NCBI RefSeq assembly: GCF_024168045.1
Contig: NZ_CP100126.1
Coordinates: forward strand, 327,501 to 391,500
Direction of reading: 5' to 3'
DNA length: 64,000 nt
DNA from: Dorea longicatena
Lineage (GTDB): Bacteria > Bacillota > Clostridia > Lachnospirales > Lachnospiraceae
Under the pieces are notes generated by a model. It ran no database searches and was not told the DNA's origin. It saw only the letters and a list, made by a program, of their open reading frames with translations. This document shows, piece after piece, positions 49,615-59,476 of this stretch (positions within the stretch are counted from its first letter, which is position 1; every line of letters starts with the position of its first letter). Made by a program: the position numbers and the translations under genes.

Positions 49615-50553
49615 ATGGAAATTACAGAAAAACAAAATAGATTAACGAGGACCTGGGTGGTTGCAGCTCTGGCGTGTGTCTGCTGCATCTTATGGGGCAG
49701 CGCAATTCCAGTGATCAAGACAGGCTATCGCATCTTATCTGTAGATTCTGCAGATACCGCAAGCCAGATCGTCTTTGCAGGTATCCGGTTTGCATTGGCT
49801 GGAATTCTGGTATTAGTATTTGCATCTATCCGTGAAAAACATATGGTTCTTCCGGATGGAAAAGTATTCCGCTATGCAATTCCTGTCTGTTTTGCACAGA
49901 CCTTTGTCCAGTACTTTTTCTTCTACATCGGAGTAGCACATACCTCCGGTGTAAAAGGCGGAATTATCACAGGTCTTGGAAATTTTATCGCAATTTTAAT
50001 GGCATGTCTGTTAGTAAGAAATGAAAAGATGACAGGCAGAAAACTTGCCGGCTGTATTCTCGGATTTGCAGGAGTCGTGATCATCAACATGGCAGGTGGT
50101 TCTATGGATATGGGCTTCAGACTGACGGGAGAAGGCTTTGTGCTGATTGCACAGTTGTCCTATGGAGCATCGACCGTACTGATCAATATTTTTTCCCAAA
50201 AAGTATCACCGGTTATCTTAAGCGGCTGTCAATTCTTCATGGGTGGAGTGTTGTTGTTTGTAGTAGGAATCCTCATGGGTGGACATCTGGATCATATGTC
50301 TGTTGCGGGAGCGGTATTGATCCTGTATCTGGCGATGGTATCGGCTGTAGCGTATACACTCTGGTCAGTTCTGCTGGCACATAATGAAGTGTCAAAAGTA
50401 GCAATCTTTGGATTTGTCAATCCACTTTGCAGTGTGGTGTTATCGGCACTGGTTCTTGGAGAAGTAAGCCAGGCATTTAATGCGAGAAGCCTGATTGCAC
50501 TGATTCTGGTATGTGTGGGAATTTATATTGTGAATTACAAAAATAAAAAGTAG
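49615..50553 (+). CDS. EamA/DMT-family transporter
   Basis: A 312-residue drug/metabolite transporter with two EamA repeats (about 15-150 and 165-310), about ten helices. Landmarks are CCILWGSAIPVIK (about 19-31), GVKGGIITGLGNF (about 108-120) and the second-repeat LVLGEVSQAFN. ATG 49615, 1 bp after the stop of the symporter gene, is preferred to TTG 49603. Likely exports amino acids or a metabolite. Confidence 0.87.
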   Translation: MEITEKQNRLTRTWVVAALACVCCILWGSAIPVIKTGYRILSVDSADTASQIVFAGIRFALAGILVLVFASIREKHMVLPDGKVFRYAIPVCFAQTFVQYFFFYIGVAHTSGVKGGIITGLGNFIAILMACLLVRNEKMTGRKLAGCILGFAGVVIINMAGGSMDMGFRLTGEGFVLIAQLSYGASTVLINIFSQKVSPVILSGCQFFMGGVLLFVVGILMGGHLDHMSVAGAVLILYLAMVSAVAYTLWSVLLAHNEVSKVAIFGFVNPLCSVVLSALVLGEVSQAFNARSLIALILVCVGIYIVNYKNKK

Positions 50554-50602
50554 ATTTCGGGAAATATCTTTTTGAAAAACAGTAATGAAATGTAAATAAA
50601 GT

Positions 50603-50650
50603 AAGAGGCTGAGAAGTTCTTTCTAAAAAGAATTTTTACAGCCTCTTTTG
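50603..50650. terminator. Bidirectional terminator
   Basis: AAGAGGCTG (50603-50611) pairs with CAGCCTCTT (50639-50647), T-run on plus and A-rich on the other side. Confidence 0.82.
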
Positions 50651-50669
50651 CATGTCAGCGATATAGAGT

Positions 50670-52061
50670 TTACAATTTTCCTTCCGGAATCTTACTGATA
50701 ATCGTCTTATAAATTCTGATCAAAAATGCCATAGACGCAATAAATGATATCACTTCCGCAATCGGGAAAGACCACCATACAACGTGCAGTCCGCCAATCT
50801 TAGACAGGATATAAGCAGCAGGGATCAGTACAACCAGCTGACGCATGATAGATACGATCATGCTGAATACTGCTTTGCCGAGTGCCTGGAATACGGTACC
50901 GGCAATGATACAGAACCATGCGATCAGGTAGTGGATACCGATGATACGAAGTGCCGGAACACCAATCTTCAGCATGTCAGCAGATGCATTGAACATTCCA
51001 AGCAATACCTGTGGGATACCCTCAAAACAGAGAAATCCGATAAAAGTAAGGCAGAATGCAGTTGTCAGACTGATCCTGATCGTCCGGATCATACGCTTTC
51101 TCTGCTGGGCACCGTAGTTGTAAGCAATGATCGGTGTGATACCATTATTCAGTCCGAATACCGGCATGAAGAAGAAGCTTTGAAGCTTAAAGTATACACC
51201 GAATACAGCAGTTGCGGTAGAAGAAAACTCGATCAGGATGCGGTTCATCGAATAGGTCATGATTGATCCGATAGACTGCATAATAATAGACGGAATACCA
51301 ACTGCATAAATGTGTCCGATCAGGCTTATGTCCGGATGGAATCCTTTGAAGCTTAAGGATACTTCATGGTTATATTTGTGATTGCAGGTTCCGGCTACGA
51401 TGCCAGCTACGCACTGTCCGATGACGGTGGCAACGGCAGCTCCGGTTACTCCCATCTTCGGGAATCCGAGAAGTCCGAAAATCATAATCGGGTCAAGGAT
51501 GATATTGGTGATAGCACCGCATAACTGAGAAGTCATACTGAAGATCGTTCTTCCGGTAGAAGTCAGTAATCGTTCAAAGAAAATCTGTGTAAACAAACCA
51601 AAAGAAAAGATCATAACTGTACTCAGGTAATCAATTCCGAGATTCATGATCTCGACATCTGCATTTCCAATCTGGCTTGCATAGAACGGTTTTACAATCG
51701 TAAAGCCAAGGATTAAAAATACGATGTAACTGATGGCATAGATAAATGCTGCATTATCAGCAATCTTATTCGCCTTTTTAAAATTGCGCTCTCCAAGGGA
51801 TTTTGACAGGAGTGCATTCATGCCGACACCGGTACCGGTAGCTACCGCAATCAGAAGTGTTTGAAGCGGAAAAGCTAACGAAACGGCAGTCAGCGCATTT
51901 TCTGATAATTTTGCTACGAAGATACTGTCAACGATGTTATAAAGTGCCTGTACCAACATGGAAATCATCATTGGCAGGGACATGTTAAATACTAATTTTC
52001 CGACGGGCATGGTTCCCATCTTGTTTTCTGCTATGGGAGCAGATGATTGATTTTCACTCAT
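50670..52061 (-). CDS. MATE-family efflux transporter
   Basis: A 463-residue, 12-helix MATE (NorM/DinF-like) exporter driven by Na+ or H+. Starts of the two halves: MSLPMMISMLVQALYNIVDS and NNGITPIIAYNYGAQQRKRM. The start at 52061 fits GGAGGAAAAG upstream on the minus strand; the frame up to 52142 is unsupported. Probably handles drugs or metabolites. Tail-to-tail with EamA. Confidence 0.9.
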   Translation of the reverse strand: MSENQSSAPIAENKMGTMPVGKLVFNMSLPMMISMLVQALYNIVDSIFVAKLSENALTAVSLAFPLQTLLIAVATGTGVGMNALLSKSLGERNFKKANKIADNAAFIYAISYIVFLILGFTIVKPFYASQIGNADVEIMNLGIDYLSTVMIFSFGLFTQIFFERLLTSTGRTIFSMTSQLCGAITNIILDPIMIFGLLGFPKMGVTGAAVATVIGQCVAGIVAGTCNHKYNHEVSLSFKGFHPDISLIGHIYAVGIPSIIMQSIGSIMTYSMNRILIEFSSTATAVFGVYFKLQSFFFMPVFGLNNGITPIIAYNYGAQQRKRMIRTIRISLTTAFCLTFIGFLCFEGIPQVLLGMFNASADMLKIGVPALRIIGIHYLIAWFCIIAGTVFQALGKAVFSMIVSIMRQLVVLIPAAYILSKIGGLHVVWWSFPIAEVISFIASMAFLIRIYKTIISKIPEGKL

Positions 52062-52173
52062 AAATCTCTTTTCCTCCACAGTGACGCCGGCAAACCAGAG
52101 CGCCTGTTCATACAATTTCATTCTGTCTGTTATCAGACCCAAAAATATATATTAACATGAATGCAGAAAGGAT

Positions 52174-54993
52174 TCAATCATTTGAATGCAGGATTGGACG
52201 ATATTCGTAGCTCGGTATAAAATCCTTCTTATCATATAACGTATCATAATATTGGAAGATACGATCCATTACTTTTGGAATCTGTGTCTCATCCGGTTCA
52301 TACAGAATGAGCAGATACTGCATGGAACTGTAGCGGGTACAGATATCTACCTTACGGATTTTTTCATGAATGGCCTGTTCCATACATGAAAGGGCATATT
52401 CTCTGTTTTCCGTATATGTGACAGAGCCGGGTGCGGTGTCGATTGAGACCATTATAAGGAAACAGTGATGTTTATAGCGCTCATTGAGATGGTTCATGTA
52501 TTCATATATTTTTGCAAATTCCCGGTAATCAAGGTTCAGGGCACCATTGTAACGGCCGCTTTCGCTCAGAGCATGGGCAATTAATCCTAGGTCTTTGCCG
52601 GTTACTTCGTCTTCGGAAAAATCCAGTTCCATCTGCTGATAGAAGAAAAATCCCTGCTTTCCGTTTTGTTTTACATGATAGAGTGCTTTATCGGCTTTGG
52701 AGTAGCAATCTTCAAAAGGTTCGCCCTTTGTACTCAGATATAATCCTGCGGAGATAGAAGCATATTGGATCTCAGGGTCTTTTGAGGTGGCATGTTCGAA
52801 TTTTTCAAAAAGATCTTGAATGAATGCTGTCACCTGTTCCTTGTCTGTTTCAGGAATGAAGAGCAGGAACTCATCACCACCGAGACGGCATACGACAGAA
52901 TTCTGTGAGGACTCCGTAAGAAGCGTACCAAGAACTTTCAATGCTCTGTCACCTGCTTTATGTCCATGGATATCATTGATCTTTTTCAGATTGTCCATAT
53001 CTATGAAGATGAGGCATCCGCTATATTGCTGCATGAATTGTGCAGTGAGCTTTTCACCTCTGCTCCGCATCGGAAGTCCGGTGAGGAAGTCAAAGCTTTC
53101 ACTGTCTTCCTGCGTCTGTAGTGTAGACATGACATTTGAAACGAAATTTTCAATCTCATTTTCAATAAATGGAAGTTCAGGATCATCCTCCGAGAATTCA
53201 CAGTGTTCACAGATATGGACTCTGTCATCGCAAAGCAGATTCAGGAAGATGTCTGTAAGCTCCGGATCAAACTGAGTGCTTCTGTTATTCTCAATTTCTT
53301 TAAAGATCTTTTCCGGCGGAAGTGCATTCCGGTAGATTCTCTTGGAATTCATGGCATCGTAACAGTCGGCAATAGCCACGATGCGGGCGGAAAGAGGGAT
53401 ATTCTCTCCGGCAAGTCCGTCCGGATAACCTGTTCCATCATAATGTTCATGATGTGAACGGGCAACTTCGGCAACATGAGGAATCAGAGAAATGTTCTTT
53501 AGAATTTCGGCACCGATAACAGTGTGTTCTTTGATAACGGAATATTCTTCCGGTGTAAGGCAGGCAGGCTTGTTCAAAAGCATATCCGGGATACCGATTT
53601 TACCGATGTCATGTAAGTGTGCGGCATATTTCAGATTCATGATCTCTTCGGAATCCCATCCCAGTTCATTGGCGATCAGAGCGGCATATTCAGCAACGCG
53701 GTGAGAGTGCCCACGGGCATATTCATCCTTTGCTTCAATCGTAGTAGAAAGAGTCTGGATCATCTGAAGGGATACTTTCTCCATCTGACGTTTCCGTTTG
53801 GCCAGTTCTTTTTTCTGACGCTGGAGTTCTATCATATGTATATTTTCTGCGGTGCGAAGCACATTTAAAGAGAAAAGAATCATCATGCCGATTCCGACAA
53901 ATATACCGGAGAGAGATACAACAAAATAAGTAGAGATCCCTTCGATCATGACAGAGATTGTAGCAGCAAGCAGTCCGGAGAATGCAAGCAGATTCCGGTG
54001 CTTTTTATCTCTCTTTAGATCCAGTGCAAATGTGAACAGTACTACAAATACAGTAAGAAGGAGGATGGTATGAGACACAAAAAGCGTCTCGATATAATCA
54101 GCAATTCCTGTAAGATGCAGAATGGTACTGATGATGAAATTAAAAATTGCAAGCCATCCTATCGGAAGATAGAGCTTGCGGTATTTTCTATGCTGTACCT
54201 GATCGGCATAAAAGAGTACCGGAAGAGGGGAGAGCATGAGAATAATAAAGCACAGAGTGGCAAGTGCGGAGGAGTGCGGAACCAGAAGCTGGCGAAATTT
54301 TGATTCGCCGAGCATCCAGATCGATCCCATAAGCATGCACCATCCAAGATATTCCATGTCGAATTTGGTATGATAGATAAGTCCGAGCATGATACTGAAG
54401 ATAATGGTTATCACACTTGCAAACAACAGGAAAAATGCAATGATTGTTTCCATGCCGTATTGTGTGAACAGGAATTCCCATATATCGATCTTATCACCGC
54501 AATATACCGTATTGACAACACCGGAGTATTGTTTGGTATTGGTGCGTAATTCGATACGCAGTTCTTTACCGGCATCTGCATCAGATGTCTTACAGAAAAC
54601 ATAACGGCTCGCAGAATTTTTGCCTGCAAGTCTGGTATCTTTGGTGTCGTATTCGGAACGAAGTTTCCCATTAATATAAAAGCGTACACTCTGTAAAGAA
54701 GAACGGACAGCTAAGGTATTACTGTCGTAATCTTCCGGTAACGTAGAGGTGATTACCATAGTATCTTCCGGTGATACGGAATATCGTCCGGGAACGGTAA
54801 TTTTTTCGGAACTGCCGTCGGATTTCTGCCAGGTGAACGAACCATGATAAACTGGCATACCGGACACTTCGTTTATGTCTCTTTCGTTGGTCCCGAATGC
54901 CTGAAGGATAAGAAACCAGACGAGTATGCCGGACATAAGAAGATAAAACAAATATCGTATTTTTGTATTTTGTATGTATAGTTCTTTTGTCAT
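52174..54993 (-). CDS. 7TM HD-GYP-GGDEF cyclic-di-GMP protein
   Basis: A 939-residue membrane protein. N-terminal anchor, an extracytoplasmic beta domain (about 40-165), about seven helices (170-390), an HD-GYP phosphodiesterase (about 410-590, with HSHRVAEYAAL, HDIGK and HHEHYDGTGYPDGL intact) and a GGDEF cyclase (about 645-800, CRLGGDEFLLFI intact). The last 130 residues are uncharacterised. It could both make and degrade c-di-GMP under control of an outside signal, like the protein at 28793-32161, to which its N-terminal layout is similar. Confidence 0.9.
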   Translation of the reverse strand: MTKELYIQNTKIRYLFYLLMSGILVWFLILQAFGTNERDINEVSGMPVYHGSFTWQKSDGSSEKITVPGRYSVSPEDTMVITSTLPEDYDSNTLAVRSSLQSVRFYINGKLRSEYDTKDTRLAGKNSASRYVFCKTSDADAGKELRIELRTNTKQYSGVVNTVYCGDKIDIWEFLFTQYGMETIIAFFLLFASVITIIFSIMLGLIYHTKFDMEYLGWCMLMGSIWMLGESKFRQLLVPHSSALATLCFIILMLSPLPVLFYADQVQHRKYRKLYLPIGWLAIFNFIISTILHLTGIADYIETLFVSHTILLLTVFVVLFTFALDLKRDKKHRNLLAFSGLLAATISVMIEGISTYFVVSLSGIFVGIGMMILFSLNVLRTAENIHMIELQRQKKELAKRKRQMEKVSLQMIQTLSTTIEAKDEYARGHSHRVAEYAALIANELGWDSEEIMNLKYAAHLHDIGKIGIPDMLLNKPACLTPEEYSVIKEHTVIGAEILKNISLIPHVAEVARSHHEHYDGTGYPDGLAGENIPLSARIVAIADCYDAMNSKRIYRNALPPEKIFKEIENNRSTQFDPELTDIFLNLLCDDRVHICEHCEFSEDDPELPFIENEIENFVSNVMSTLQTQEDSESFDFLTGLPMRSRGEKLTAQFMQQYSGCLIFIDMDNLKKINDIHGHKAGDRALKVLGTLLTESSQNSVVCRLGGDEFLLFIPETDKEQVTAFIQDLFEKFEHATSKDPEIQYASISAGLYLSTKGEPFEDCYSKADKALYHVKQNGKQGFFFYQQMELDFSEDEVTGKDLGLIAHALSESGRYNGALNLDYREFAKIYEYMNHLNERYKHHCFLIMVSIDTAPGSVTYTENREYALSCMEQAIHEKIRKVDICTRYSSMQYLLILYEPDETQIPKVMDRIFQYYDTLYDKKDFIPSYEYRPILHSND

Positions 54994-55020
54994 GTCAGTC
55001 CTCCTGGAAGTACGATGTGA

Positions 55021-55956
55021 TTACAGTTCAAAAAAGTCTTTGATCTGATTCAGAATAATGTCCATCAGCCGTATGCGCGCCTCAATGCCAGCCCATGCGA
55101 TATGTGGTGTAATTAACAATTTGCGGCTGTCTTTGATCTGAAAAAGTGGATTCTGCTCACTCATCGGCTCCTGGCATAAGACATCCAGACCGGCGGCAGC
55201 AATCTCATCTGTTATCAAAGCATCATATAAGTCCTGCTCTACAACGATCGGTCCACGTCCGAGATTCAAAAAGATGCAGGATTTTTTCATCTTTGCAAAT
55301 GCATCTTTATCTAGAAGATTTTCAGTATATTCATTCAGGGGAGCATGGACAGAGATGATATCTGAAGTAGTAAGCAGTGTATCAAGATCAACCTGAGTGT
55401 ATCCGTTCTGGGCAGGTTGTCCGGAAGCAGAATAATAGATTACATGAGCGCCAAATGCCTCTGCGATCTGGGCAACACGGCGTCCGATAGCACCAAGCCC
55501 GATGATGCCCCATGTCTTGCCGTTAAGTTCTGAAAAATGTTCGGAAAAATGAGTAAAACAGGTGTCATTGATATAATTTCCATTTTTTACATAATCGTCA
55601 TAATAACGCAGCTTTTCAAGAAGATAGAAAAGCATGGCAAATGTATGCTGGGTTACTGTTTCGGTGGAATATCCGGCAACATTGCGCCAGGCAATGCCGC
55701 GGGAAGCCAGATAGTCTTTATCCAGATTATTGGTTCCGGTAGCAGTAACACAGACAAGCTTCAGATGCGCTGCGGTATGGATTGTCTGTTCGTTAACAGG
55801 AACTTTATTGATAATCAGAACGTCTGCGTCCTTGACCCGTTCAGGTGCTTCTTCCGGTGTGGTAAAGTCGTATCTGGTGACCTCCCCAAGTGCGTCGAAT
55901 CCGGAAAGGTCAATATCATCACCGATTGTTTTTGCGTCTAAAAATACAATTTTCAT
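55021..55956 (-). CDS. D-2-hydroxyacid dehydrogenase (NAD)
   Basis: A 311-residue D-isomer-specific 2-hydroxyacid dehydrogenase. The Rossmann GxGxxG is WGIIGLGAIGRRVAQIA (about 150-166), the substrate Arg is in LNLGRGPIV (about 228-236), Glu in CQEPM and the catalytic His in ITPHIAWAG (about 282-290). Possible substrates are hydroxypyruvate, lactate or glycerate. It lies between the HD-GYP gene and the antiporter gene, all on the minus strand. Confidence 0.9.
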   Translation of the reverse strand: MKIVFLDAKTIGDDIDLSGFDALGEVTRYDFTTPEEAPERVKDADVLIINKVPVNEQTIHTAAHLKLVCVTATGTNNLDKDYLASRGIAWRNVAGYSTETVTQHTFAMLFYLLEKLRYYDDYVKNGNYINDTCFTHFSEHFSELNGKTWGIIGLGAIGRRVAQIAEAFGAHVIYYSASGQPAQNGYTQVDLDTLLTTSDIISVHAPLNEYTENLLDKDAFAKMKKSCIFLNLGRGPIVVEQDLYDALITDEIAAAGLDVLCQEPMSEQNPLFQIKDSRKLLITPHIAWAGIEARIRLMDIILNQIKDFFEL

Positions 55957-55990
55957 AATAGGTTCATCCTTTCATAATGAAATCACTGCT

Positions 55991-56995
55991 TTACCGGATA
56001 CAGATATATACCATATAGGCAGCATATAAGATAAGCATGATGATTCCTTCCTTGCGGTTGAGTTCTTTTGAAGTCCATGCAAAGATCAGAGTTATCACAC
56101 TGATCACAATCAGGACAGCAATGTCGATCATGTTATCCCAGGCGAAAGCCACCGGACTGATTGCTGCGGCAACACCGAGTACAAGAAGAATGTTAAAGAT
56201 ATTGGAACCAATGACATTTCCGAGCGCCATATCGACTTCATCTTTTCTGGCGGCAACAATGGAAGTGACAAGTTCCGGAAGGCTTGTACCCATGGCAATA
56301 ATAGTAAGTCCGATCAATGTCTGGCTGAGTCCCAGGCGGACTGCAATCGCAGAGGCTCCATCGACGACAAAATCACCGCCGTACTTGATCGCGATCATAC
56401 CTCCAAGAATGAAAATGAGACATTTCCATGCCGGAAGGAGATTGATATGTGAGGTAACCTGTTCAATCTCTTCTTCAGAAAGAGAGATCCTTTCTTCTTG
56501 TATAGAAGAAATAGCATCAGGTGTTGTTGTACGGCGTGCTCTTTTGACTGAGCGGATCATCCAGAGCAGATATCCGGTAAATATTATAAGAAAGAGAATT
56601 CCATCGATTCGTCCGAGTGTCATACCCAGATATCCAAGCAGCAGTAAAAGTCCTGCACAGAAGATAGATAATGGGAATTCTTTCTGTAAAGTACTTTTCT
56701 GAACGGCAAGCGGAACAAATAAAGTACAGACACCGCATACTACCAGCAGATTAAAAATATTAGAGCCAACCGCATTGCTGATGGCAAGGGAATTATTGCC
56801 GGTCAGGGAAGCAGTTACACTGACTGCACATTCCGGAAGGCTGGTACCCATGGCTACGATGGTCATGCCGATAATCATGGAAGGGATCCGGAGCCGCTTT
56901 GCTACGGCAGAGCTGCCTTCTACAAAGAAGTCGGCACCTTTGATCAACAGGACAAATCCGACGATTAATATAATGAGTGATTTTAATAATTGCAT
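55991..56995 (-). CDS. Calcium/sodium antiporter (CaCA, YrbG-like)
   Basis: A 334-residue, 10-helix CaCA exchanger. Two inverted alpha repeats are clear: MGTSLPECAVSVTASLTGN with AVGSNIFN (about 51-85), and MGTSLPELVTSIVAARKDE with VIGSNIFN (about 233-267); the Glu of each binds Ca2+. AAGGAG precedes the start. A small hairpin (ACAGCC/GGCTGT, 57032-57049) lies in its leader. Confidence 0.92.
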   Translation of the reverse strand: MQLLKSLIILIVGFVLLIKGADFFVEGSSAVAKRLRIPSMIIGMTIVAMGTSLPECAVSVTASLTGNNSLAISNAVGSNIFNLLVVCGVCTLFVPLAVQKSTLQKEFPLSIFCAGLLLLLGYLGMTLGRIDGILFLIIFTGYLLWMIRSVKRARRTTTPDAISSIQEERISLSEEEIEQVTSHINLLPAWKCLIFILGGMIAIKYGGDFVVDGASAIAVRLGLSQTLIGLTIIAMGTSLPELVTSIVAARKDEVDMALGNVIGSNIFNILLVLGVAAAISPVAFAWDNMIDIAVLIVISVITLIFAWTSKELNRKEGIIMLILYAAYMVYICIR

Positions 56996-57185
56996 GTGAT
57001 TCTCCTTTTTTCCATCTTTAAATAGATATTAACAGCCGGCAAAGGCTGTCTCCTTGTAATTGTACCATAAAATCAAACAAAGAGGAAACAAGTGCCAGTG
57101 CCAATGTATATAAATTATTCTTTCCAAATGCATGGATTTACTGTATATTTATATGGAAAATAAAACAAGAAGGAGAAATACAAGT

Positions 57186-58589
57186 ATGTTAAGTATGGTC
57201 ATTGACAGCATCAGTTCATTCATGTACAGTAAATTGCTGGTCATTATGTTAATCGGAACTGGTGTGTATTTTACGATCCGGACGAAATTTCCGCAGGTGC
57301 GGCTGTTTCGCAGCGCCTGCAAAGCGGTAATGGAGAAACCGGATGATGAAGATGCAGTCTCTTCTTTTCAGGCACTGATGGTCTCCACTGCATCGAGAGT
57401 TGGAACAGGAAATATCGTAGGCGTATCGTCTGCAATCTGTATCGGGGGATTTGGAGCCGTATTCTGGATGTGGGTGATCGCAATTATTGGAAGCGCATCT
57501 GCGTTCGTGGAGAGTACATTGGCGCAGATTTATAAGAAAAAGGGTGAGGACGGAACATGTTACGGAGGACCGGCGTATTACATAGAGGCTGCACTTCGGT
57601 GCAGACCGCTGGCAATTGCATTCTGTATTGCCATGATCGCGACATATGCATTTGGATTTAATATGCTGGCATCTTATAACCTGCAGTCTACATTTGCAGG
57701 ATTTTCTTTTTATCATGCAGATGTGACACCGTGGATCATCGGAGGGATTCTGGCAGTTCTGACAGGATGGTGTCTGCTGGGCGGCGGTTCACGTATTGTA
57801 AAAGTAACTTCGATGCTGGTACCGGTTATGGGTGTGGCATATATTGTGGTGGCTTTGATCGTGGTTGTGATCAATATCAGATATATTCCAGATGTGTTTG
57901 CAACGATTTTCAGGGAAGCATTTGACTTTCAGGCAATCTTTGGTGCATTTGCCGGATCTGCCATGATGCAGGGAATCCGCCGGGGATTATATTCAAATGA
58001 AGCGGGGATTGGTTCTGCACCAAATGCGGCTGCATCGGCAAATGTCACGCACCCGGTCAAGCAGGGACTGGTTCAGATGTTATCGGTGTTCATTGATACC
58101 TTATTATTATGTACGGCAACTGCTATGATGTGTATGTCATCCGGGGTAGCCCCGTCGGAAGCATTGCAAGGAGCGCCCTGGGTACAGGCTGCATTGCAGG
58201 AATCACTCGGAACGTTTGGCCCTGTATTTATTGCGGTGTCTATGGTATTATTTGCATTTACAACACTGCTCGGCAATTGCTTTTACTGCGATAATCTGCT
58301 GACATATATTCATAAAAGTCAGCCCGGACGGCATTTCATGATGGCATTCCGTGTGGTATGTGCGCTTGTTGTATTCATGGGAGCCGGAATGGAGATGTCC
58401 ATGCTCTGGAATATCTCAGATGTGTTAATGGGAGTGATGGCGATCATTAATATTCCGGTGATCATCCTCTTATCAAATACGGCACTGAAAGCACTCGATG
58501 ATTATGAAAAACAGCTGAAAAAGGGTATGAATCCGGTATTTAAGAGTACGGATATCGGAATGAAAGAGAAACTGGATTGCTGGAAGTAG
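57186..58589 (+). CDS. Sodium:alanine symporter (AGCS)
   Basis: A 467-residue AGCS transporter that couples alanine or glycine uptake to Na+. Signature stretches: VSTASRVGTGNIVGVS (about 62-77), YSNEAGIGSAPNAAASA (about 271-287) and LLGNCFYCD. The ATG at 57186 has AAGGAG 10-15 nt upstream; the longer frame from 57132 is not supported. A short zinc-ribbon gene follows after 14 bp. Confidence 0.9.
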   Translation: MLSMVIDSISSFMYSKLLVIMLIGTGVYFTIRTKFPQVRLFRSACKAVMEKPDDEDAVSSFQALMVSTASRVGTGNIVGVSSAICIGGFGAVFWMWVIAIIGSASAFVESTLAQIYKKKGEDGTCYGGPAYYIEAALRCRPLAIAFCIAMIATYAFGFNMLASYNLQSTFAGFSFYHADVTPWIIGGILAVLTGWCLLGGGSRIVKVTSMLVPVMGVAYIVVALIVVVINIRYIPDVFATIFREAFDFQAIFGAFAGSAMMQGIRRGLYSNEAGIGSAPNAAASANVTHPVKQGLVQMLSVFIDTLLLCTATAMMCMSSGVAPSEALQGAPWVQAALQESLGTFGPVFIAVSMVLFAFTTLLGNCFYCDNLLTYIHKSQPGRHFMMAFRVVCALVVFMGAGMEMSMLWNISDVLMGVMAIINIPVIILLSNTALKALDDYEKQLKKGMNPVFKSTDIGMKEKLDCWK

Positions 58590-58603
58590 AGGAGGTGACA
58601 GCT

Positions 58604-58873
58604 ATGTATTATGTAGCGGACGGAACAAAGGAATGCGGATATTACGAATGTAAGAAATGCGGGAATCGTTTTCTGTCCCTGCAGACGATGAAACGGATCC
58701 CGTGTCCGGACTGCGAGCAGGAGATCGATTACGAGATCGGCCCGGATGAATCGCTGGAAGATGTGCTGGATACGGCAGAACTTCTGCAGAAGATCGAAGG
58801 CACAGAAGAAGTTGCGAAGATGGATGCGCTTCTGAGCTTGGCGATTACCGGCGGGGATTGTAATTGGATTTAA
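58604..58873 (+). CDS. Small zinc-ribbon protein
   Basis: An 89-residue protein with four cysteines in two CxxC pairs, YECKKCGN (about 15-22) and PCPDCEQE (about 36-43), a rubredoxin-like or FmdB-like zinc ribbon, then an acidic helix. GGAGGTGAC is an excellent ribosome site for ATG 58604. It is possibly co-transcribed with the alanine symporter. Function unknown. Confidence 0.75.
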   Translation: MYYVADGTKECGYYECKKCGNRFLSLQTMKRIPCPDCEQEIDYEIGPDESLEDVLDTAELLQKIEGTEEVAKMDALLSLAITGGDCNWI

Positions 58874-58911
58874 TTGGGATTTAATTTATTAACGCAGTTG
58901 GCCTCTCGATC

Positions 58912-59128
58912 CTTGAAGAAAACAGTATAAAATGGTTCTGGTTCAGGTTCCATACTCTAAGAAAAACTAAGAGAGCCAGAATCTCCTAAAAGCAAAGGAA
59001 CTACGCTCAAACTCGGCGTTTGCCTCAAACACGTTCGCTTCGTTCCTTTAACGGAGATTCTGACTCTCTAACTTTTCCTAAGAGTATTCCACATTCACCA
59101 GAACCACTTTATACTGTTTTCTTCAAGT
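58912..59128. repeat. 217-bp long inverted repeat
   Basis: Arms 58912-59001 and 59042-59128 begin and end with CTTGAAGAAAACAGTATAAA and its complement and are about 80 percent complementary, with a loop that has its own small hairpin (CAAAC-TCGGC-GTTTG). No gene is inside. It looks like a non-autonomous mobile hairpin (MITE-like) or a structured RNA. Confidence 0.82.
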
Positions 59129-59211
59129 CGTGACTGGCTGCGGATGTTAAGAAATGAAATACCCGGAAGTGTAACCCGGTGGAGGCCACTACGGTTACGC
59201 ATTTGTCATTT

Positions 59212-59476
59212 AGTACCATAAAAGTGTAGTTGTTAGAGAGTAATTAACTCTAACATCTACACTTATTTTATTATAATAAGGGAAGTAGTTGGTATGACAT
59301 ATTGCCATTAGGATTTTCACATCCGTGAATGAAACCGTCAGCCATCCCCTTATTATAAACATTCATTTAAGCAGGTTGAAACTCGCAGGAGCTTTCGCGT
59401 AACGAACTAAACTGAATCATAATAAGTGTAGATGGGATAAACAACTGCAATTCTATAAAAAGAAAAGGAGTATATT
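59212..59476 (+). ncRNA. Putative IS110 bridge RNA region
   Basis: The non-coding left end folds by eye into AAGTGTAG...CTACACTT with inner GTTAGAG/CTCTAAC (about 59226-59266) and a long stem TTATAATAAGGG with CCCCTTATTATAA (about 59271-59359). IS110 recombinases use a bridge RNA from this region with target- and donor-binding loops. The loops cannot be assigned without the element's exact ends. Confidence 0.55.
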
